From NCBI GenBank assembly GCA_040755095.1, contig JBFMBH010000012.1, positions 1 through 51,498 on the forward strand: a stretch of 51,498 bases of DNA, read 5' to 3'. The stretch comes from Thermodesulfobacteriota bacterium (GTDB taxonomy: Bacteria > Desulfobacterota > Desulfobulbia > Desulfobulbales > JBFMBH01). Position numbers and translations under genes: made by a program. Positions 36,201 through 44,157 of the stretch are shown here, piece by piece. How positions within the stretch are numbered: the first letter of the stretch is position 1; every line of letters starts with the position of its first letter. The notes beneath the pieces are model-generated. The model saw only the letters and a list, made by a program, of their open reading frames with translations, searched no databases and was not told the origin of the DNA.

Positions 36201-37643
36201 CCCCGCACCCACGAATCCCTGTTCCAGAATACCATCCACGAGAAGGGCCTGAACCCCTTCCTCTTCGAATTCGTCTCCCTCAGGGAGCAGGTCTCTTGGG
36301 TCCACCCCGGCAACCGGGAGATCGCCACCAACAAGGCGAAAAGCCTCCTGGCCATGGGGCTGGCCCGGGTGCGCACCTTGCGGCCGGTGGTCAAACAGTC
36401 CTTCCCGGTGCAGCCGGTGGGCCTGGTGGTGGGCGGCGGGGTGACCGGCCTCACCGCCGCCCTGTCCCTGGCCGACCAGGGCTACGGGGTGCATCTGGTG
36501 GAGCGGACCACCACCCTGGGCGGCCAGGCCCGGCATATCCGGACCACCATCGACGGCCAGGACGTGCAGGCCCACCTCGCCTCTCTGGTGGAGCGGGTCG
36601 GGCAGCACCCCCGGATCACCCTCCACCTGGGAAAAACCCTGGCCAGGCTTTCCGGCTACATCGGCAACTACCAGGCCCTGCTCGCCGGTGCCGAGGAGCC
36701 CATCGCCGTGGGGGCGGTGATTGTGGCCAGCGGCGGCCGGGAGATAACCACCGACGCTTATGGCTATGGCCGCCTGCCGGGTGTGATCAGCCAACGCCAG
36801 CTGGAGGAGGCTCTGGCGGCGGGCGAGGCCAGGAAGATGAAGGGCCTGGTCATGATCCAGTGCGCCGGCTCCCGCAGCGCCAGCCACCCGTACTGCTCCC
36901 GGATCTGCTGCACCCAGGCGGTGAAGAATGCCCTGGCCGTCAAGGCTGCCAATCCCAAGGCCCAGGTGACGGTCCTCTACCGGGACATCCGGACCTACGG
37001 CTTCCGGGAGCAGTACTACCAGGAGGCCCGGCGGGCCGGGGTGCTCTTTGTTCGCTTCGCGGATGACCGGCCGCCCCAGGTGCGCCAGGAGGGCAAGGGC
37101 CTGGTGGTCGAGGTGGAGGATGCGCTCCTGGCCGAGCCCCTGACCATCCCTGCCGACCGGGTGGTGTTGAGCCTGGGCATCGCGGCCGGAGACAACGCCG
37201 CCCTCTCCCAGGTGCTGAAGGCGCCCCTGGATGCCGATGGCTTCTTCCTGGAGGCCCACGCCAAGCTGCGGCCCCTGGAGTTCGCCACCGACGGCATCTT
37301 CCTGGCCGGGCTTGCCCACTCGCCCAAGGACCTCACCGAGTCCATCTCCCAGGCCCGGGGCGCGGCGGCCAAGGCCGCCACCCTCCTGGGCAAGGAGGCC
37401 ATCCAGGCCAAGGGCCGACCCGTGGCGGTCACGCCCAAGGCCTGCTCCGGCTGCGGCCTGTGCGTGCGGGCCTGCCCCTACGAGGCCCGGTTCGTGGACG
37501 AGGAGACCGGCCGCGCCCAGGTGATCGAGGTCCTCTGCCAGGGCTGTGGCGCCTGCGCCGCCGTCTGTCCCAACTCGGCCACCCAGCACATCGGCTTTGA
37601 AAGCGGCCAGATCCTGGCCCAGATCGATGCGGCGCTGGGGTAG
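33234..37643 (+). CDS. giant HdrA-GltD-HdrA fusion flavoprotein
   Basis: 1469 residues, one uninterrupted frame. First module: a QmoA-like HdrA without the N-terminal cluster domain (FAD VVGAGIAGMQ near 16, DCAMCILAPK, ferredoxin CNGCGECETSCP near 112). Inserted at about 160-620 is a GltD/NfnB-type unit: CRTACPAGINIHGY and CGRACHHPCELAC clusters, FAD IIGAGPAGLT near 259, NAD(P)H site VVGGGNVAMDVAR near 386, and FAAGDVVTGPASVVGAV near 530. CLNCGGCSECLQC then leads back into HdrA (LQCMGSRDPSIGCTYC). A second full HdrA starts near 923 (IGVFVCACGINIGG), with FAD VVGGGVTGLT near 1064 and terminal ferredoxins at 1404 and 1436. Three FADs and many clusters are predicted, giving direct NAD(P)H input. 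Large HdrA-like proteins (HdrL type) are known in sulfate reducers. Start ATG 33234. Confidence 0.93.
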   Translation: MSHEEGKPVGAVVVVGAGIAGMQASLDLAEMGFKVYLVEEKPAIGGVVPQLDKTFPTNDCAMCILAPKLVETGRHPNIEILINAQVEAVTGTPGNFAVTIRRRATCVDPSRCNGCGECETSCPVVLKSEHDEGLAPRRAIYRRYPQAIPNAFAIDKRGVSPCRTACPAGINIHGYVALIRAGKYAEAYRLITAALPFPGICGRACHHPCELACNRKDLDQAISIRNLKRFVADQLAAGGPLPALVPAPPEKRPERIAIIGAGPAGLTVAKELLGRGFPVKIFDAAPVPGGMMALGIPSYRLPRSLVQGEVGRVLELGAELELGVRVDAARLAELLAGEFVAAVIAIGAHRGHKIPLPGAEHPDCLEAISFLRRINLGEAVTVGRRVVVVGGGNVAMDVARSARRLGAREVHLVCLEARRQMPAHKWEQEEALEEGVIFHTSRGPKRVVVEEGRVAGLETLACNAVFDATGAFKPSLAPGTEEILAAETVILAVGQGLDTQAFEGLVARDGRGRIQVDPITFQSSQPNIFAAGDVVTGPASVVGAVGQGRAVAESISRLFSGQDLAAGRAPVDIETARIRADYRLRRPRIEPAVAAASDRVQDWREIERAFTEEEARAEADRCLNCGGCSECLQCVATCKRQAVNHGDTDRLIAVQAGAVLLSPGFEKWHPEEKRAYAYGRSPNILTSPEFERILSASGPYGGHLIRPSDHREPKRIAFLQCMGSRDPSIGCTYCSSVCCMYAVKEAVIAKEHSREPLECHVFFMDMRAFGKGFEKYYQRAAGEYGVRFRRQRVPSLTPLENGDVEVRVLGEDGRVHTEAFDMVVLAVGMRPAKTMPEVSRITGAALGKEGFLATRPFAKEQTEQPGIFAAGAATEPMDIPETVARASAAAGAVAELLAGARGSLVSRKEFPPDLDVADQDARIGVFVCACGINIGGVVNVQEVAAYARRFPGVVHAEHNLYTCSQDTQEIIKAKIEEHRLNRVLVASCTPRTHESLFQNTIHEKGLNPFLFEFVSLREQVSWVHPGNREIATNKAKSLLAMGLARVRTLRPVVKQSFPVQPVGLVVGGGVTGLTAALSLADQGYGVHLVERTTTLGGQARHIRTTIDGQDVQAHLASLVERVGQHPRITLHLGKTLARLSGYIGNYQALLAGAEEPIAVGAVIVASGGREITTDAYGYGRLPGVISQRQLEEALAAGEARKMKGLVMIQCAGSRSASHPYCSRICCTQAVKNALAVKAANPKAQVTVLYRDIRTYGFREQYYQEARRAGVLFVRFADDRPPQVRQEGKGLVVEVEDALLAEPLTIPADRVVLSLGIAAGDNAALSQVLKAPLDADGFFLEAHAKLRPLEFATDGIFLAGLAHSPKDLTESISQARGAAAKAATLLGKEAIQAKGRPVAVTPKACSGCGLCVRACPYEARFVDEETGRAQVIEVLCQGCGACAAVCPNSATQHIGFESGQILAQIDAALG

Positions 37644-37717
37644 AAGAGAAGGATCAGGAGGAGCCCCCATTCGGGAAAGTTTGACCACCAGATGAGGTCA
37701 CAGATACAGGATTCCCC

Positions 37718-38176
37718 ATGAGCGAACCCTTCGAGCCCCGCATCATCGCCTTTGTCTGCAACTGGTGCACCTATGCCGGCGCTGACCTGGCCGGCACCGC
37801 CCGGCTGCAGTATCCGCCCAACATCCGCATCATCCGCCTCATGTGCAGCGGGGCCATCGATCCGGTGTACATCCTGCGCGCGTTGAGCGAGGGGGCGGAC
37901 GGCGTCTTCATCGGCGGCTGCCATCCCGGCGACTGCCACTACCTGTCGGGCAACTACAAGGCCCGCCGCCGGATCGCCACCTTGAAGACCATTCTGGCGG
38001 GGGTGGGGCTGGAGAACGAGCGGCTGATGCTGCGCTGGATCAGCGCCAGCGAGGGCCAGCTCTTTGCCCGGACCATGCAGGAATTCACCACCCGGATCCG
38101 GGCCATGGGCCCCAACCCGCTGGCCGGGCCGAGCCTGCCCCGGTCACCCCAGCCGGTCCAGGAGGCCGCCGCATGA
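37718..38176 (+). CDS. mvhD: MvhD/FlxD-type [2Fe-2S] electron-transfer protein
   Basis: 152 residues. Cysteine pattern FVCNWCTYAG, RLMCSGAID and GCHPGDCHY is diagnostic of MvhD, which docks on HdrA and relays electrons from a hydrogenase, formate dehydrogenase or Flx module. Start ATG 37718 with AGGA 8 bases upstream. The stop overlaps the next gene (ATGA). A 74-base gap separates it from the giant fusion; a weak TTGACC there is not convincing as a promoter. The C-terminal 20 residues are Pro-rich and probably disordered. Confidence 0.93.
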   Translation: MSEPFEPRIIAFVCNWCTYAGADLAGTARLQYPPNIRIIRLMCSGAIDPVYILRALSEGADGVFIGGCHPGDCHYLSGNYKARRRIATLKTILAGVGLENERLMLRWISASEGQLFARTMQEFTTRIRAMGPNPLAGPSLPRSPQPVQEAAA

Positions 38177-39279
38177 GCGCCGCCGAGCCCCAGCCGTCTT
38201 CCTCCCTGCCCCAGGTCCTCGCCTTTGCCGGCGATGCCGCCTCGTACCCGGCCAAAGCCGCCCGCTTCCTGGCCCAGCTGCTGGAAAAAGGGGTCGTCAC
38301 CGGCGTGGCGGTGCCGGTCTGGACCTCGGACCGCTGCGCCAGCTACCAGCTGCTCACCGCCCCGGCCCTCCTGGCCCAGGCGGACCCCTTCGCGCCGGTG
38401 ATGCTCCGAAACGCCGCCGAGCAGCTGGCGGAGCTGAGCCGCCAGGGCCTGTCCCAGCCGGTGGCCCTGGTGCTCCGCTCCTGCGAGATGCGGGCTTTGG
38501 TGGAGCTGGCCAAGCTCAAGCAGGCCAACCTTGCCAACTGCCTCCTGGTGGGTGCCGACTGTCTGGGCACCATGCCGGTGACCACGCTGACCGAAGGCGG
38601 CCAGGGCCTGTCCCAGCGCCTCATGACCGAGCCCCTGGCCGAAGGGGCGATGCGCTCCGCCTGCCGGCTGTGTGCGGAGCGGACCCCGCCGGTGGCGGAT
38701 CTGGTGCTTCTGGCCATTGGGGTTGCCGCCGGCGGCCCGCTTCTGGTGGAGGCCAGGACCGGGGCCGGGGCGCAGGCTGTCTCCGGCCTGGGCCTGGCCG
38801 AGACGCCGGCGCCGGCCGGTCGCCCCCCGGCCCTGGCGGCCCTGGCCCAGGCCGCCACCGACCGGCTGGCGCAGGCCAGCGCCACGGATCTTCTGGAGCA
38901 CCTCGGCCGCTGCAGCCGCTGCTACAACTGCCGGAACCTCTGCCCGATCTGCTACTGTCCGGAATGCGTGTTCGTGCCGGCCAAGCTGGGCTACGACTCG
39001 GAGCGCTATCTGGCCTGGGCGACCCGCAAGGGCAGCCTCAGCCTGCCCACCGACGTCGTCTTGTTCCATCTCACCCGGATGAGCCACATGCTCACCTCCT
39101 GCGTCGGCTGCGGCATCTGCGAGGCCGTCTGCCCCAACCAGATCCCGCTGGGCCGCATCTACAGCGTGCTCCGCAAGAAGGTCCAGGATCAGTTCGGCTA
39201 CCAGGCTGGCCGGGCCCTGGACGAGCCCCTGCCGGTGACGGTCTTTGCCGAGCGGGAGCTGGCAAGCGTGGAGGAGTAA
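38173..39279 (+). CDS. FrhB/FdhB-like iron-sulfur protein with C-terminal 4Fe-4S dicluster domain
   Basis: 368 residues. The N-terminal two-thirds resembles the FrhB/FdhB family that binds flavin and relays electrons: LVLRSCEMRALVELAKLKQ, LLVGADCLGTMP, and a conserved CRLCAERTPPVADL. The C-terminus carries CSRCYNCRNLCPICYCPEC near 254-272 and CVGCGICEAVCPNQIPL near 311. Related proteins accompany HdrA/MvhD in Flx-type and formate-linked clusters. Start ATG 38173, overlapping mvhD. The same pair of domains occurs fused in one protein at 42826, so this gene is the unfused paralogue. Confidence 0.8.
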   Translation: MSAAEPQPSSSLPQVLAFAGDAASYPAKAARFLAQLLEKGVVTGVAVPVWTSDRCASYQLLTAPALLAQADPFAPVMLRNAAEQLAELSRQGLSQPVALVLRSCEMRALVELAKLKQANLANCLLVGADCLGTMPVTTLTEGGQGLSQRLMTEPLAEGAMRSACRLCAERTPPVADLVLLAIGVAAGGPLLVEARTGAGAQAVSGLGLAETPAPAGRPPALAALAQAATDRLAQASATDLLEHLGRCSRCYNCRNLCPICYCPECVFVPAKLGYDSERYLAWATRKGSLSLPTDVVLFHLTRMSHMLTSCVGCGICEAVCPNQIPLGRIYSVLRKKVQDQFGYQAGRALDEPLPVTVFAERELASVEE

Positions 39280-39282
39280 GCC

Positions 39283-39771
39283 ATGGGCCATCCCGACCAG
39301 AACGTTGTCCAGCATGGAGCTGCCGGCCGGAAGCTGGCGCAGGAGATCATGGCCCGGCCGGGGGGCGAGCATCTGTCGCTGTGCTTCGCCTGCGGCACCT
39401 GCACCCTGGCCTGTCCGGTGGCCGAGGTCACGGAGACCTTCAATCCCCGGCGCATCATCCGGCAGATCCTCCTGGGCCGGGGCACGGAGGTCCTGGACGA
39501 CCCGGCGATCTGGCTGTGCCACCAGTGCTTCCGTTGCGCCGTGCACTGCCCCCAGGGCGTCTCCTTCACCACCATCATGCGCATCCTCCAGGGCCTGGCC
39601 CAGGAGCAGGGCCGGGTGACGCCACGGTTCGTGGCCGCCTTGCACCAGGCTGAGCAGGAGATCGAGGCCTTGCGCACCCGGGTGTTCGCCGAGCTTGCCG
39701 CCCACCGGCAGGAGGAGGCGCCGCCGGAGCCGGCCGAGCTGGTCAGGAAGGCAACGGCGGCAGGAGAGTGA
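39283..39771 (+). CDS. hdrC: second heterodisulfide reductase-like subunit C
   Basis: 162 residues. Two cluster motifs, CFACGTCTLACP near 34 and CHQCFRCAVHCP near 79, in HdrC spacing. Unlike the first hdrC it has no hdrB partner beside it, so it either shares the upstream HdrB or acts as a simple relay to the double HdrA that follows four bases later. The last 40 residues are charged and probably helical. Start ATG 39283. Confidence 0.88.
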   Translation: MGHPDQNVVQHGAAGRKLAQEIMARPGGEHLSLCFACGTCTLACPVAEVTETFNPRRIIRQILLGRGTEVLDDPAIWLCHQCFRCAVHCPQGVSFTTIMRILQGLAQEQGRVTPRFVAALHQAEQEIEALRTRVFAELAAHRQEEAPPEPAELVRKATAAGE

Positions 39772-39775
39772 GCCG

Positions 39776-42700
39776 ATGACCGCGCCTGTCTCCCCTTCCC
39801 CGAGCCCAGCCGCCATTCTGGTGGTGGGCGGCGGCATTGCCGGCATGCAGGCGGCCCTGGACGTGGCCGCCGCCGGCCGCCGGGTCTACCTCCTGGAGGC
39901 CGGCCCCAGCATCGGCGGCCGCATGGCCCAGCTGGACAAGACCTTCCCCACCAACGACTGCGCCTTGTGCATCCTCTCCCCCAAGCTGGTGGAGGTGGCC
40001 CGCCACCCCAATATCTCCCTTCTCACCAGCAGCGACCTCCTGGTTCTGGAGGGCGAGGCCGGGGCCTTCACCGCCCGCATCCGCCGCCGGCCCCGCTACG
40101 TGGACGAGGAGCGGTGCATCGGCTGCGGTCTGTGCTCCGAGGCCTGCCCGGTCAGGATCCCGGACCGGTACAACGAGGGCCTGGCCGAGACCGCCAACAT
40201 CCGCATCCCCTTTGCCCAGGCAGTGCCCAAGAAGGCGGTCATCGATGCCGCCACCTGCCTGCGCCTCCAGCACGGGGAGAAGGTGTGCGGCAAGTGCGTC
40301 GAGGCCTGCGAGGCCGGGGCCATCGACTTCTCCCAGACCGAACAGACCGAAGAGCTCCAGGTGGCCGGGGTGATCCTGGCCATGGGCGCCAATCCCTTCG
40401 ATGCCCGGCTGCTGCCCCAGTTCGGCTACCGCCTCTACCCGGATGTGGTCACCAGCATCGAGTACGAGCGGATCCTGTCCGCCTCCGGACCCTGGGGGGG
40501 CGAGATCCGGCGGCCATCCACCGGCGGCCATCCGCAGAAGATCGCCTTCCTCCAGTGCATCGGCTCCCGCCAGCAGCAGACCGGCGGCCGCTACTGCTCC
40601 TCCATCTGCTGCATGCAGGCCACCAAGGACGCCATCATCTCCCGGGAGCATGCCCCGGAGGCCGAGGTCACCATCTTCTTCATGGAGCTGCGCACCCCGG
40701 GCAAGGGCTTCGACCGCTACGTGGCCCGGGCCCAGGAGGAGTACGGGGTGCGCTACGTGCGCTCCCGGGTGAGCCATGTGGAGCGGCGGGCCGCGGACGG
40801 CCGGCTCCTGGTCTCTTACGAGACGACTGCTGGCGGCCGCCGCCAGGAGGCCTTCGACCTGGTGGTCCTCTCCCTGGGCCTGGCCATCAGCCCCCGGGTC
40901 CAGGAGCTGTGCCGGCGCATCGGCGTCGCCCTCGATCCCTTCGGCTTCGTGCAGACCGACGAGACCACGCCGCTCGCCACCTCCCGGCCCGGAGTCTTCG
41001 TCTGCGGCACCCTGTCCGGGCCCAAGGACATCCCGGCCACGGTCATGGAGGCCAGCGGCGCGGCCGCCCAGTTCGTCTACCCGGAGCGGGGCGAGCGGCC
41101 TGCGCCGGCGCCCATCACCCCGCCGCGGTCCCTGTTCGCCGACGAGCCCCGGGTGGGGGTCTTCGTCTGCCATTGCGGCAAGAACATTGCCGCCACCGTC
41201 GATGTGGCCGACGTGGCGAGCTACGCCGCCACCCTGCCCAACGTCCTTTTTGCCGCCCACCTCACCTACACCTGCTCCGACGATGCCCAGGCCAGGATCC
41301 GCACGGCGATCCGGGAGCACGATCTCAACCGCATCGTGGTGGCGGCCTGCAGCCCCCGCACCCACGAGGGTCTCTTCCAGGCAACCCTGAAGGAGGCGGG
41401 ACTCAACCCCTATCTCTTCGAGATGGCCAACATCCGGGACCAGTGCTCCTGGGTGCACAGCCGGGTGGCCAGGGATGCCACCACCAAGTCCCGGGAGCTG
41501 GTGCGGATGGCGGTCTCCCGGGTGCGGGTCCGGGAGCCCCTGGGCGAGATCCCCCTGGCCATCACCGACCGGGCCCTGGTCCTGGGCGGCGGCCTGGCGG
41601 GCATGGAGGCGGCGCGCAGCCTGGCCCGGCTGGGCTTCGCCGTGGACCTGGTGGAGCGCCAGGAACGTTTGGGGGGCCTCCTGCGGGAGGTGCCCTTTCT
41701 GCCCTCCGGCGGCCGCACCCGGGACTTCCTCGACCGGCTGGAGCGGGAGCTGGCGATGAGCCCCCGGGTGCACCTGCACCTGGCCAGCCGCCTTGCGGAG
41801 GTGAGCGGCTATCTGGGCAACTTCCGCTCCCGGATCGCCACGCCGGAGGGCGACCAGGAGATCAGCCACGGCATCACCGTGGTGGCCACCGGCGGCGAGC
41901 GGCCGCGGCCGGCCGAATACGGCCTGGACCGGGACCCCTATGTCCTCACCCAGGACGATCTCGAAAGGCGCCTGGCCGGCAGCCACCCGGATCTGCGCCT
42001 CCTGGATAGGCTGGTGATGATCCTCTGCGTCGGCTCCCGCACCCCGGAGCGGCCGTACTGCTCGGTGGTCTGCTGCCCCCAGGCCCTCAGAAACGCTATC
42101 CGCCTCAAGGAGCGTTTCCCGAGCCTGGACGTCACCATCCTTTTCCGGGAGCTCCGGAGCGCCGGCAAGGACGAGCTGCTCTTCGAGGAGGCCCGGCGGC
42201 GGGGCGTCCTCTTCATCCGCTTCCCGGACGGATCGCCGCCGCAGGTGGAGCGGCAGGGAGAAGAGCTGCAGGTGACGGTCGCCGACGCCACCTTCGGCGA
42301 GACCTTGACCCTGGCCGCCGACACGGTGGTCCTCAGCCAGCCCCTGGCCCCCAACCCGGACAACGCCTGGCTGGGCCCGCTCCTCAAGGTGCCCCTGGAT
42401 CAGGACCGCTTCTTCCTGGAGGCCCACGTCAAGCTGCGGCCGGTGGATTTCGCCACCGACGGCATCTTCCTCTGTGGCCTGGCCCAGGGCCCGAAGGGCA
42501 TCGCCGACACCATCCGCCAGGCGGATGCGGCGGCGACCCGGGCCGCCACCCTCCTCGGCAAGAGCGTGGTCCTGGTGGAGGGCAAGACCTCGGTCATCAA
42601 CCCCCGGCTGTGCAACGGCTGCCGGCAGTGCGTGGAGGCTTGTCCCTACCGCGCCATCGCCATGGACGACAAGAAGGGGGTGGCGGTGGTGAACCAGGCC

Positions 42701-42829
42701 CTGTGCAAGGGCTGCGGCATCTGCGCCGCGGCCTGCCGCTCCGGAGCCCCTGACCTGGGCGGCTTCTCCAACGAGGAGCTGGCCTCGGCCATCGGCGCCT
42801 TTCTGGCAGAGGAGCTCCAATCCCCATGA
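39776..42829 (+). CDS. double HdrA fusion (QmoA-like module plus full HdrA)
   Basis: 1017 residues. First half: FAD VVGGGIAGMQAALD near 15, DCALCILSPKLVE, ferredoxin CIGCGLCSEACP near 114, VCGKCVEAC, and QCIGSRQQQTGGRYC. Second half begins near 461 with the HdrA cluster domain (VGVFVCHCGKNI). It continues with FAD LGGGLAGMEAARS near 602, LCVGSRTPERPYC, and two terminal clusters (CNGCRQCVEACP near 945, CKGCGICAAACRSG near 977). Same plan as the giant fusion but without the GltD insert, so the two look like duplicates. Start ATG 39776 with GGAGAG upstream; stop overlaps the next gene. Confidence 0.93.
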   Translation: MTAPVSPSPSPAAILVVGGGIAGMQAALDVAAAGRRVYLLEAGPSIGGRMAQLDKTFPTNDCALCILSPKLVEVARHPNISLLTSSDLLVLEGEAGAFTARIRRRPRYVDEERCIGCGLCSEACPVRIPDRYNEGLAETANIRIPFAQAVPKKAVIDAATCLRLQHGEKVCGKCVEACEAGAIDFSQTEQTEELQVAGVILAMGANPFDARLLPQFGYRLYPDVVTSIEYERILSASGPWGGEIRRPSTGGHPQKIAFLQCIGSRQQQTGGRYCSSICCMQATKDAIISREHAPEAEVTIFFMELRTPGKGFDRYVARAQEEYGVRYVRSRVSHVERRAADGRLLVSYETTAGGRRQEAFDLVVLSLGLAISPRVQELCRRIGVALDPFGFVQTDETTPLATSRPGVFVCGTLSGPKDIPATVMEASGAAAQFVYPERGERPAPAPITPPRSLFADEPRVGVFVCHCGKNIAATVDVADVASYAATLPNVLFAAHLTYTCSDDAQARIRTAIREHDLNRIVVAACSPRTHEGLFQATLKEAGLNPYLFEMANIRDQCSWVHSRVARDATTKSRELVRMAVSRVRVREPLGEIPLAITDRALVLGGGLAGMEAARSLARLGFAVDLVERQERLGGLLREVPFLPSGGRTRDFLDRLERELAMSPRVHLHLASRLAEVSGYLGNFRSRIATPEGDQEISHGITVVATGGERPRPAEYGLDRDPYVLTQDDLERRLAGSHPDLRLLDRLVMILCVGSRTPERPYCSVVCCPQALRNAIRLKERFPSLDVTILFRELRSAGKDELLFEEARRRGVLFIRFPDGSPPQVERQGEELQVTVADATFGETLTLAADTVVLSQPLAPNPDNAWLGPLLKVPLDQDRFFLEAHVKLRPVDFATDGIFLCGLAQGPKGIADTIRQADAAATRAATLLGKSVVLVEGKTSVINPRLCNGCRQCVEACPYRAIAMDDKKGVAVVNQALCKGCGICAAACRSGAPDLGGFSNEELASAIGAFLAEELQSP

Positions 42830-44157
42830 GCCTTCAACCTGGCCCCATCAAGCTGATCGGCTTCTTGTGCAACTGGTGCTCGTACGCCGGCGCCGACCTG
42901 GCCGGGGTGTCCCGCTTCCAGTACGACGCGTCGATCCGCATCGTCCGGCTGCCCTGCTCCGGCCGCATGGATCCGCTCTTGGCCCTCAAGGCCCTCCAGG
43001 ACGGTGCCGACGGCGTCCTCATCTCCGGCTGCCACCCCGGCGACTGCCACTATTCGGATGGCAACTACTTCGCCCGCCGCCGCTTCGCGGTGGTGCGCTC
43101 GCTCATGGAGTTCGTCGGCCTCGATCCGCGGCGCCTGCAGATGAGCTGGGTCTCCGCCTCGGAGGGGAAGAAATGGGCCGAGGTGGTGAACGAGGTCGCC
43201 GGCGCAGTGACCGCGGCCCGGGACGAGGCCAGAGCGGCCGGACAAACCGCGGCCGCCCCCCTGCCGGCAGCATCCGGAGACCGGGTCCCGCCCCGGGAGG
43301 ACCCGGAGCTGACCGCCGCCCTGCGGCAGACCGCCCGGGATCTCCTGGCCACGGGCCGGGTGCAGGCGCTCCTCGGCCACCGCCGGCGGCCCGGCGGCCG
43401 CCCCGGGACCGCCTTGCTGGTGGCGACCGGCCCGGAAGCGCTGGAGGAGCTGGTGGCCTTCCAGGGGGATGCCCCCAACCTGGCCTGCCATCTGAAATCG
43501 ACCGTGGAGCGCCACGGCACCACTGCCCTGGTGGGCAAGGGCAGCGATCTTTTGACCGCCATCAACCTGGTGCGGGAAAACCAGCTCCAGCGCCAGTCGA
43601 TCGTCCTGGTGGGCCTGGGCTTTCCGGAGCCGGCGGCCGGCGGGTCGGAATCGCTGCGCCCCGGCCGGGTCCAGGAGGCGGTCGGTCTCACCCAGGCCGC
43701 TGATCTGGTGGTGGGCGCCCGGCCGGCCGCGGTGCCGGACGAGACCTTCGCCGACGTCGCCGCGATCGACGCCCTGCCGCGACCAGCCCGGTACGCCTTC
43801 TGGCGGGAGCAGTTCGGCAGCTGCCTGCGCTGCTATGCCTGCCGGAGCGCCTGCCCGTCCTGCTACTGCAAGACCTGCTTCGCGGACTCGCGGCGGCCGG
43901 CCTGGACCTCGCCGGCGCCCTCGGCGGAGTCGAGCCTCTATTTCCACCTCATCCGCGCCTACCATCTGGCTGGCCGCTGCGCTGGCTGCCGGGAGTGCCA
44001 GCGGGTCTGCCCGATGCAGATCCCGCTCCTCACCCTGGCCCGGAAGGCCTCCCAGGTGGTGCAGGAGCTGTTCGGCCACCGGGTCTCCGCTGACCCGCAG
44101 GTGAAGAACCCTCTCGCCGCCTTTGCCATGGACGACCAGGTGGATTTCATCCGATGA
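42826..44157 (+). CDS. MvhD fused to FrhB-like dicluster iron-sulfur protein
   Basis: 443 residues. N-terminal 1-140 is MvhD (FLCNWCSYAG, RLPCSGRMD, GCHPGDCHY). A linker rich in Ala and Pro (about 133-160) leads into an FrhB-like domain (GTALLVATGPEALEELVAF, VRENQLQRQSIVLVGLG). A C-terminal dicluster region follows (CLRCYACRSACPSCYCKTC near 328, CAGCRECQRVCPMQIPL near 384). It is the fused equivalent of the separate genes at 37718 and 38173. The typical FrhB RxCE motif is weak, so the flavin site may be altered. Both ends overlap neighbours by four bases. Confidence 0.88.
   Translation: MSLQPGPIKLIGFLCNWCSYAGADLAGVSRFQYDASIRIVRLPCSGRMDPLLALKALQDGADGVLISGCHPGDCHYSDGNYFARRRFAVVRSLMEFVGLDPRRLQMSWVSASEGKKWAEVVNEVAGAVTAARDEARAAGQTAAAPLPAASGDRVPPREDPELTAALRQTARDLLATGRVQALLGHRRRPGGRPGTALLVATGPEALEELVAFQGDAPNLACHLKSTVERHGTTALVGKGSDLLTAINLVRENQLQRQSIVLVGLGFPEPAAGGSESLRPGRVQEAVGLTQAADLVVGARPAAVPDETFADVAAIDALPRPARYAFWREQFGSCLRCYACRSACPSCYCKTCFADSRRPAWTSPAPSAESSLYFHLIRAYHLAGRCAGCRECQRVCPMQIPLLTLARKASQVVQELFGHRVSADPQVKNPLAAFAMDDQVDFIR

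Noticed and set aside
30984-37688. A 2234-codon open frame on the minus strand opposite the hdr genes
   Set aside because: It is antisense to two well-supported HdrA proteins, low in complexity (Gly, His, Ala, Asp-rich) and has no domain. High-GC coding DNA often leaves such an open antisense frame.
37644-37717. Promoter before mvhD (TTGACC with a GATACA-like -10)
   Set aside because: The -10 match is poor, and a simple intra-operon gap explains the stretch.
39743-42820. A 1025-codon minus-strand open frame opposite the double HdrA
   Set aside because: Antisense shadow with repetitive composition; the plus strand has all HdrA motifs.
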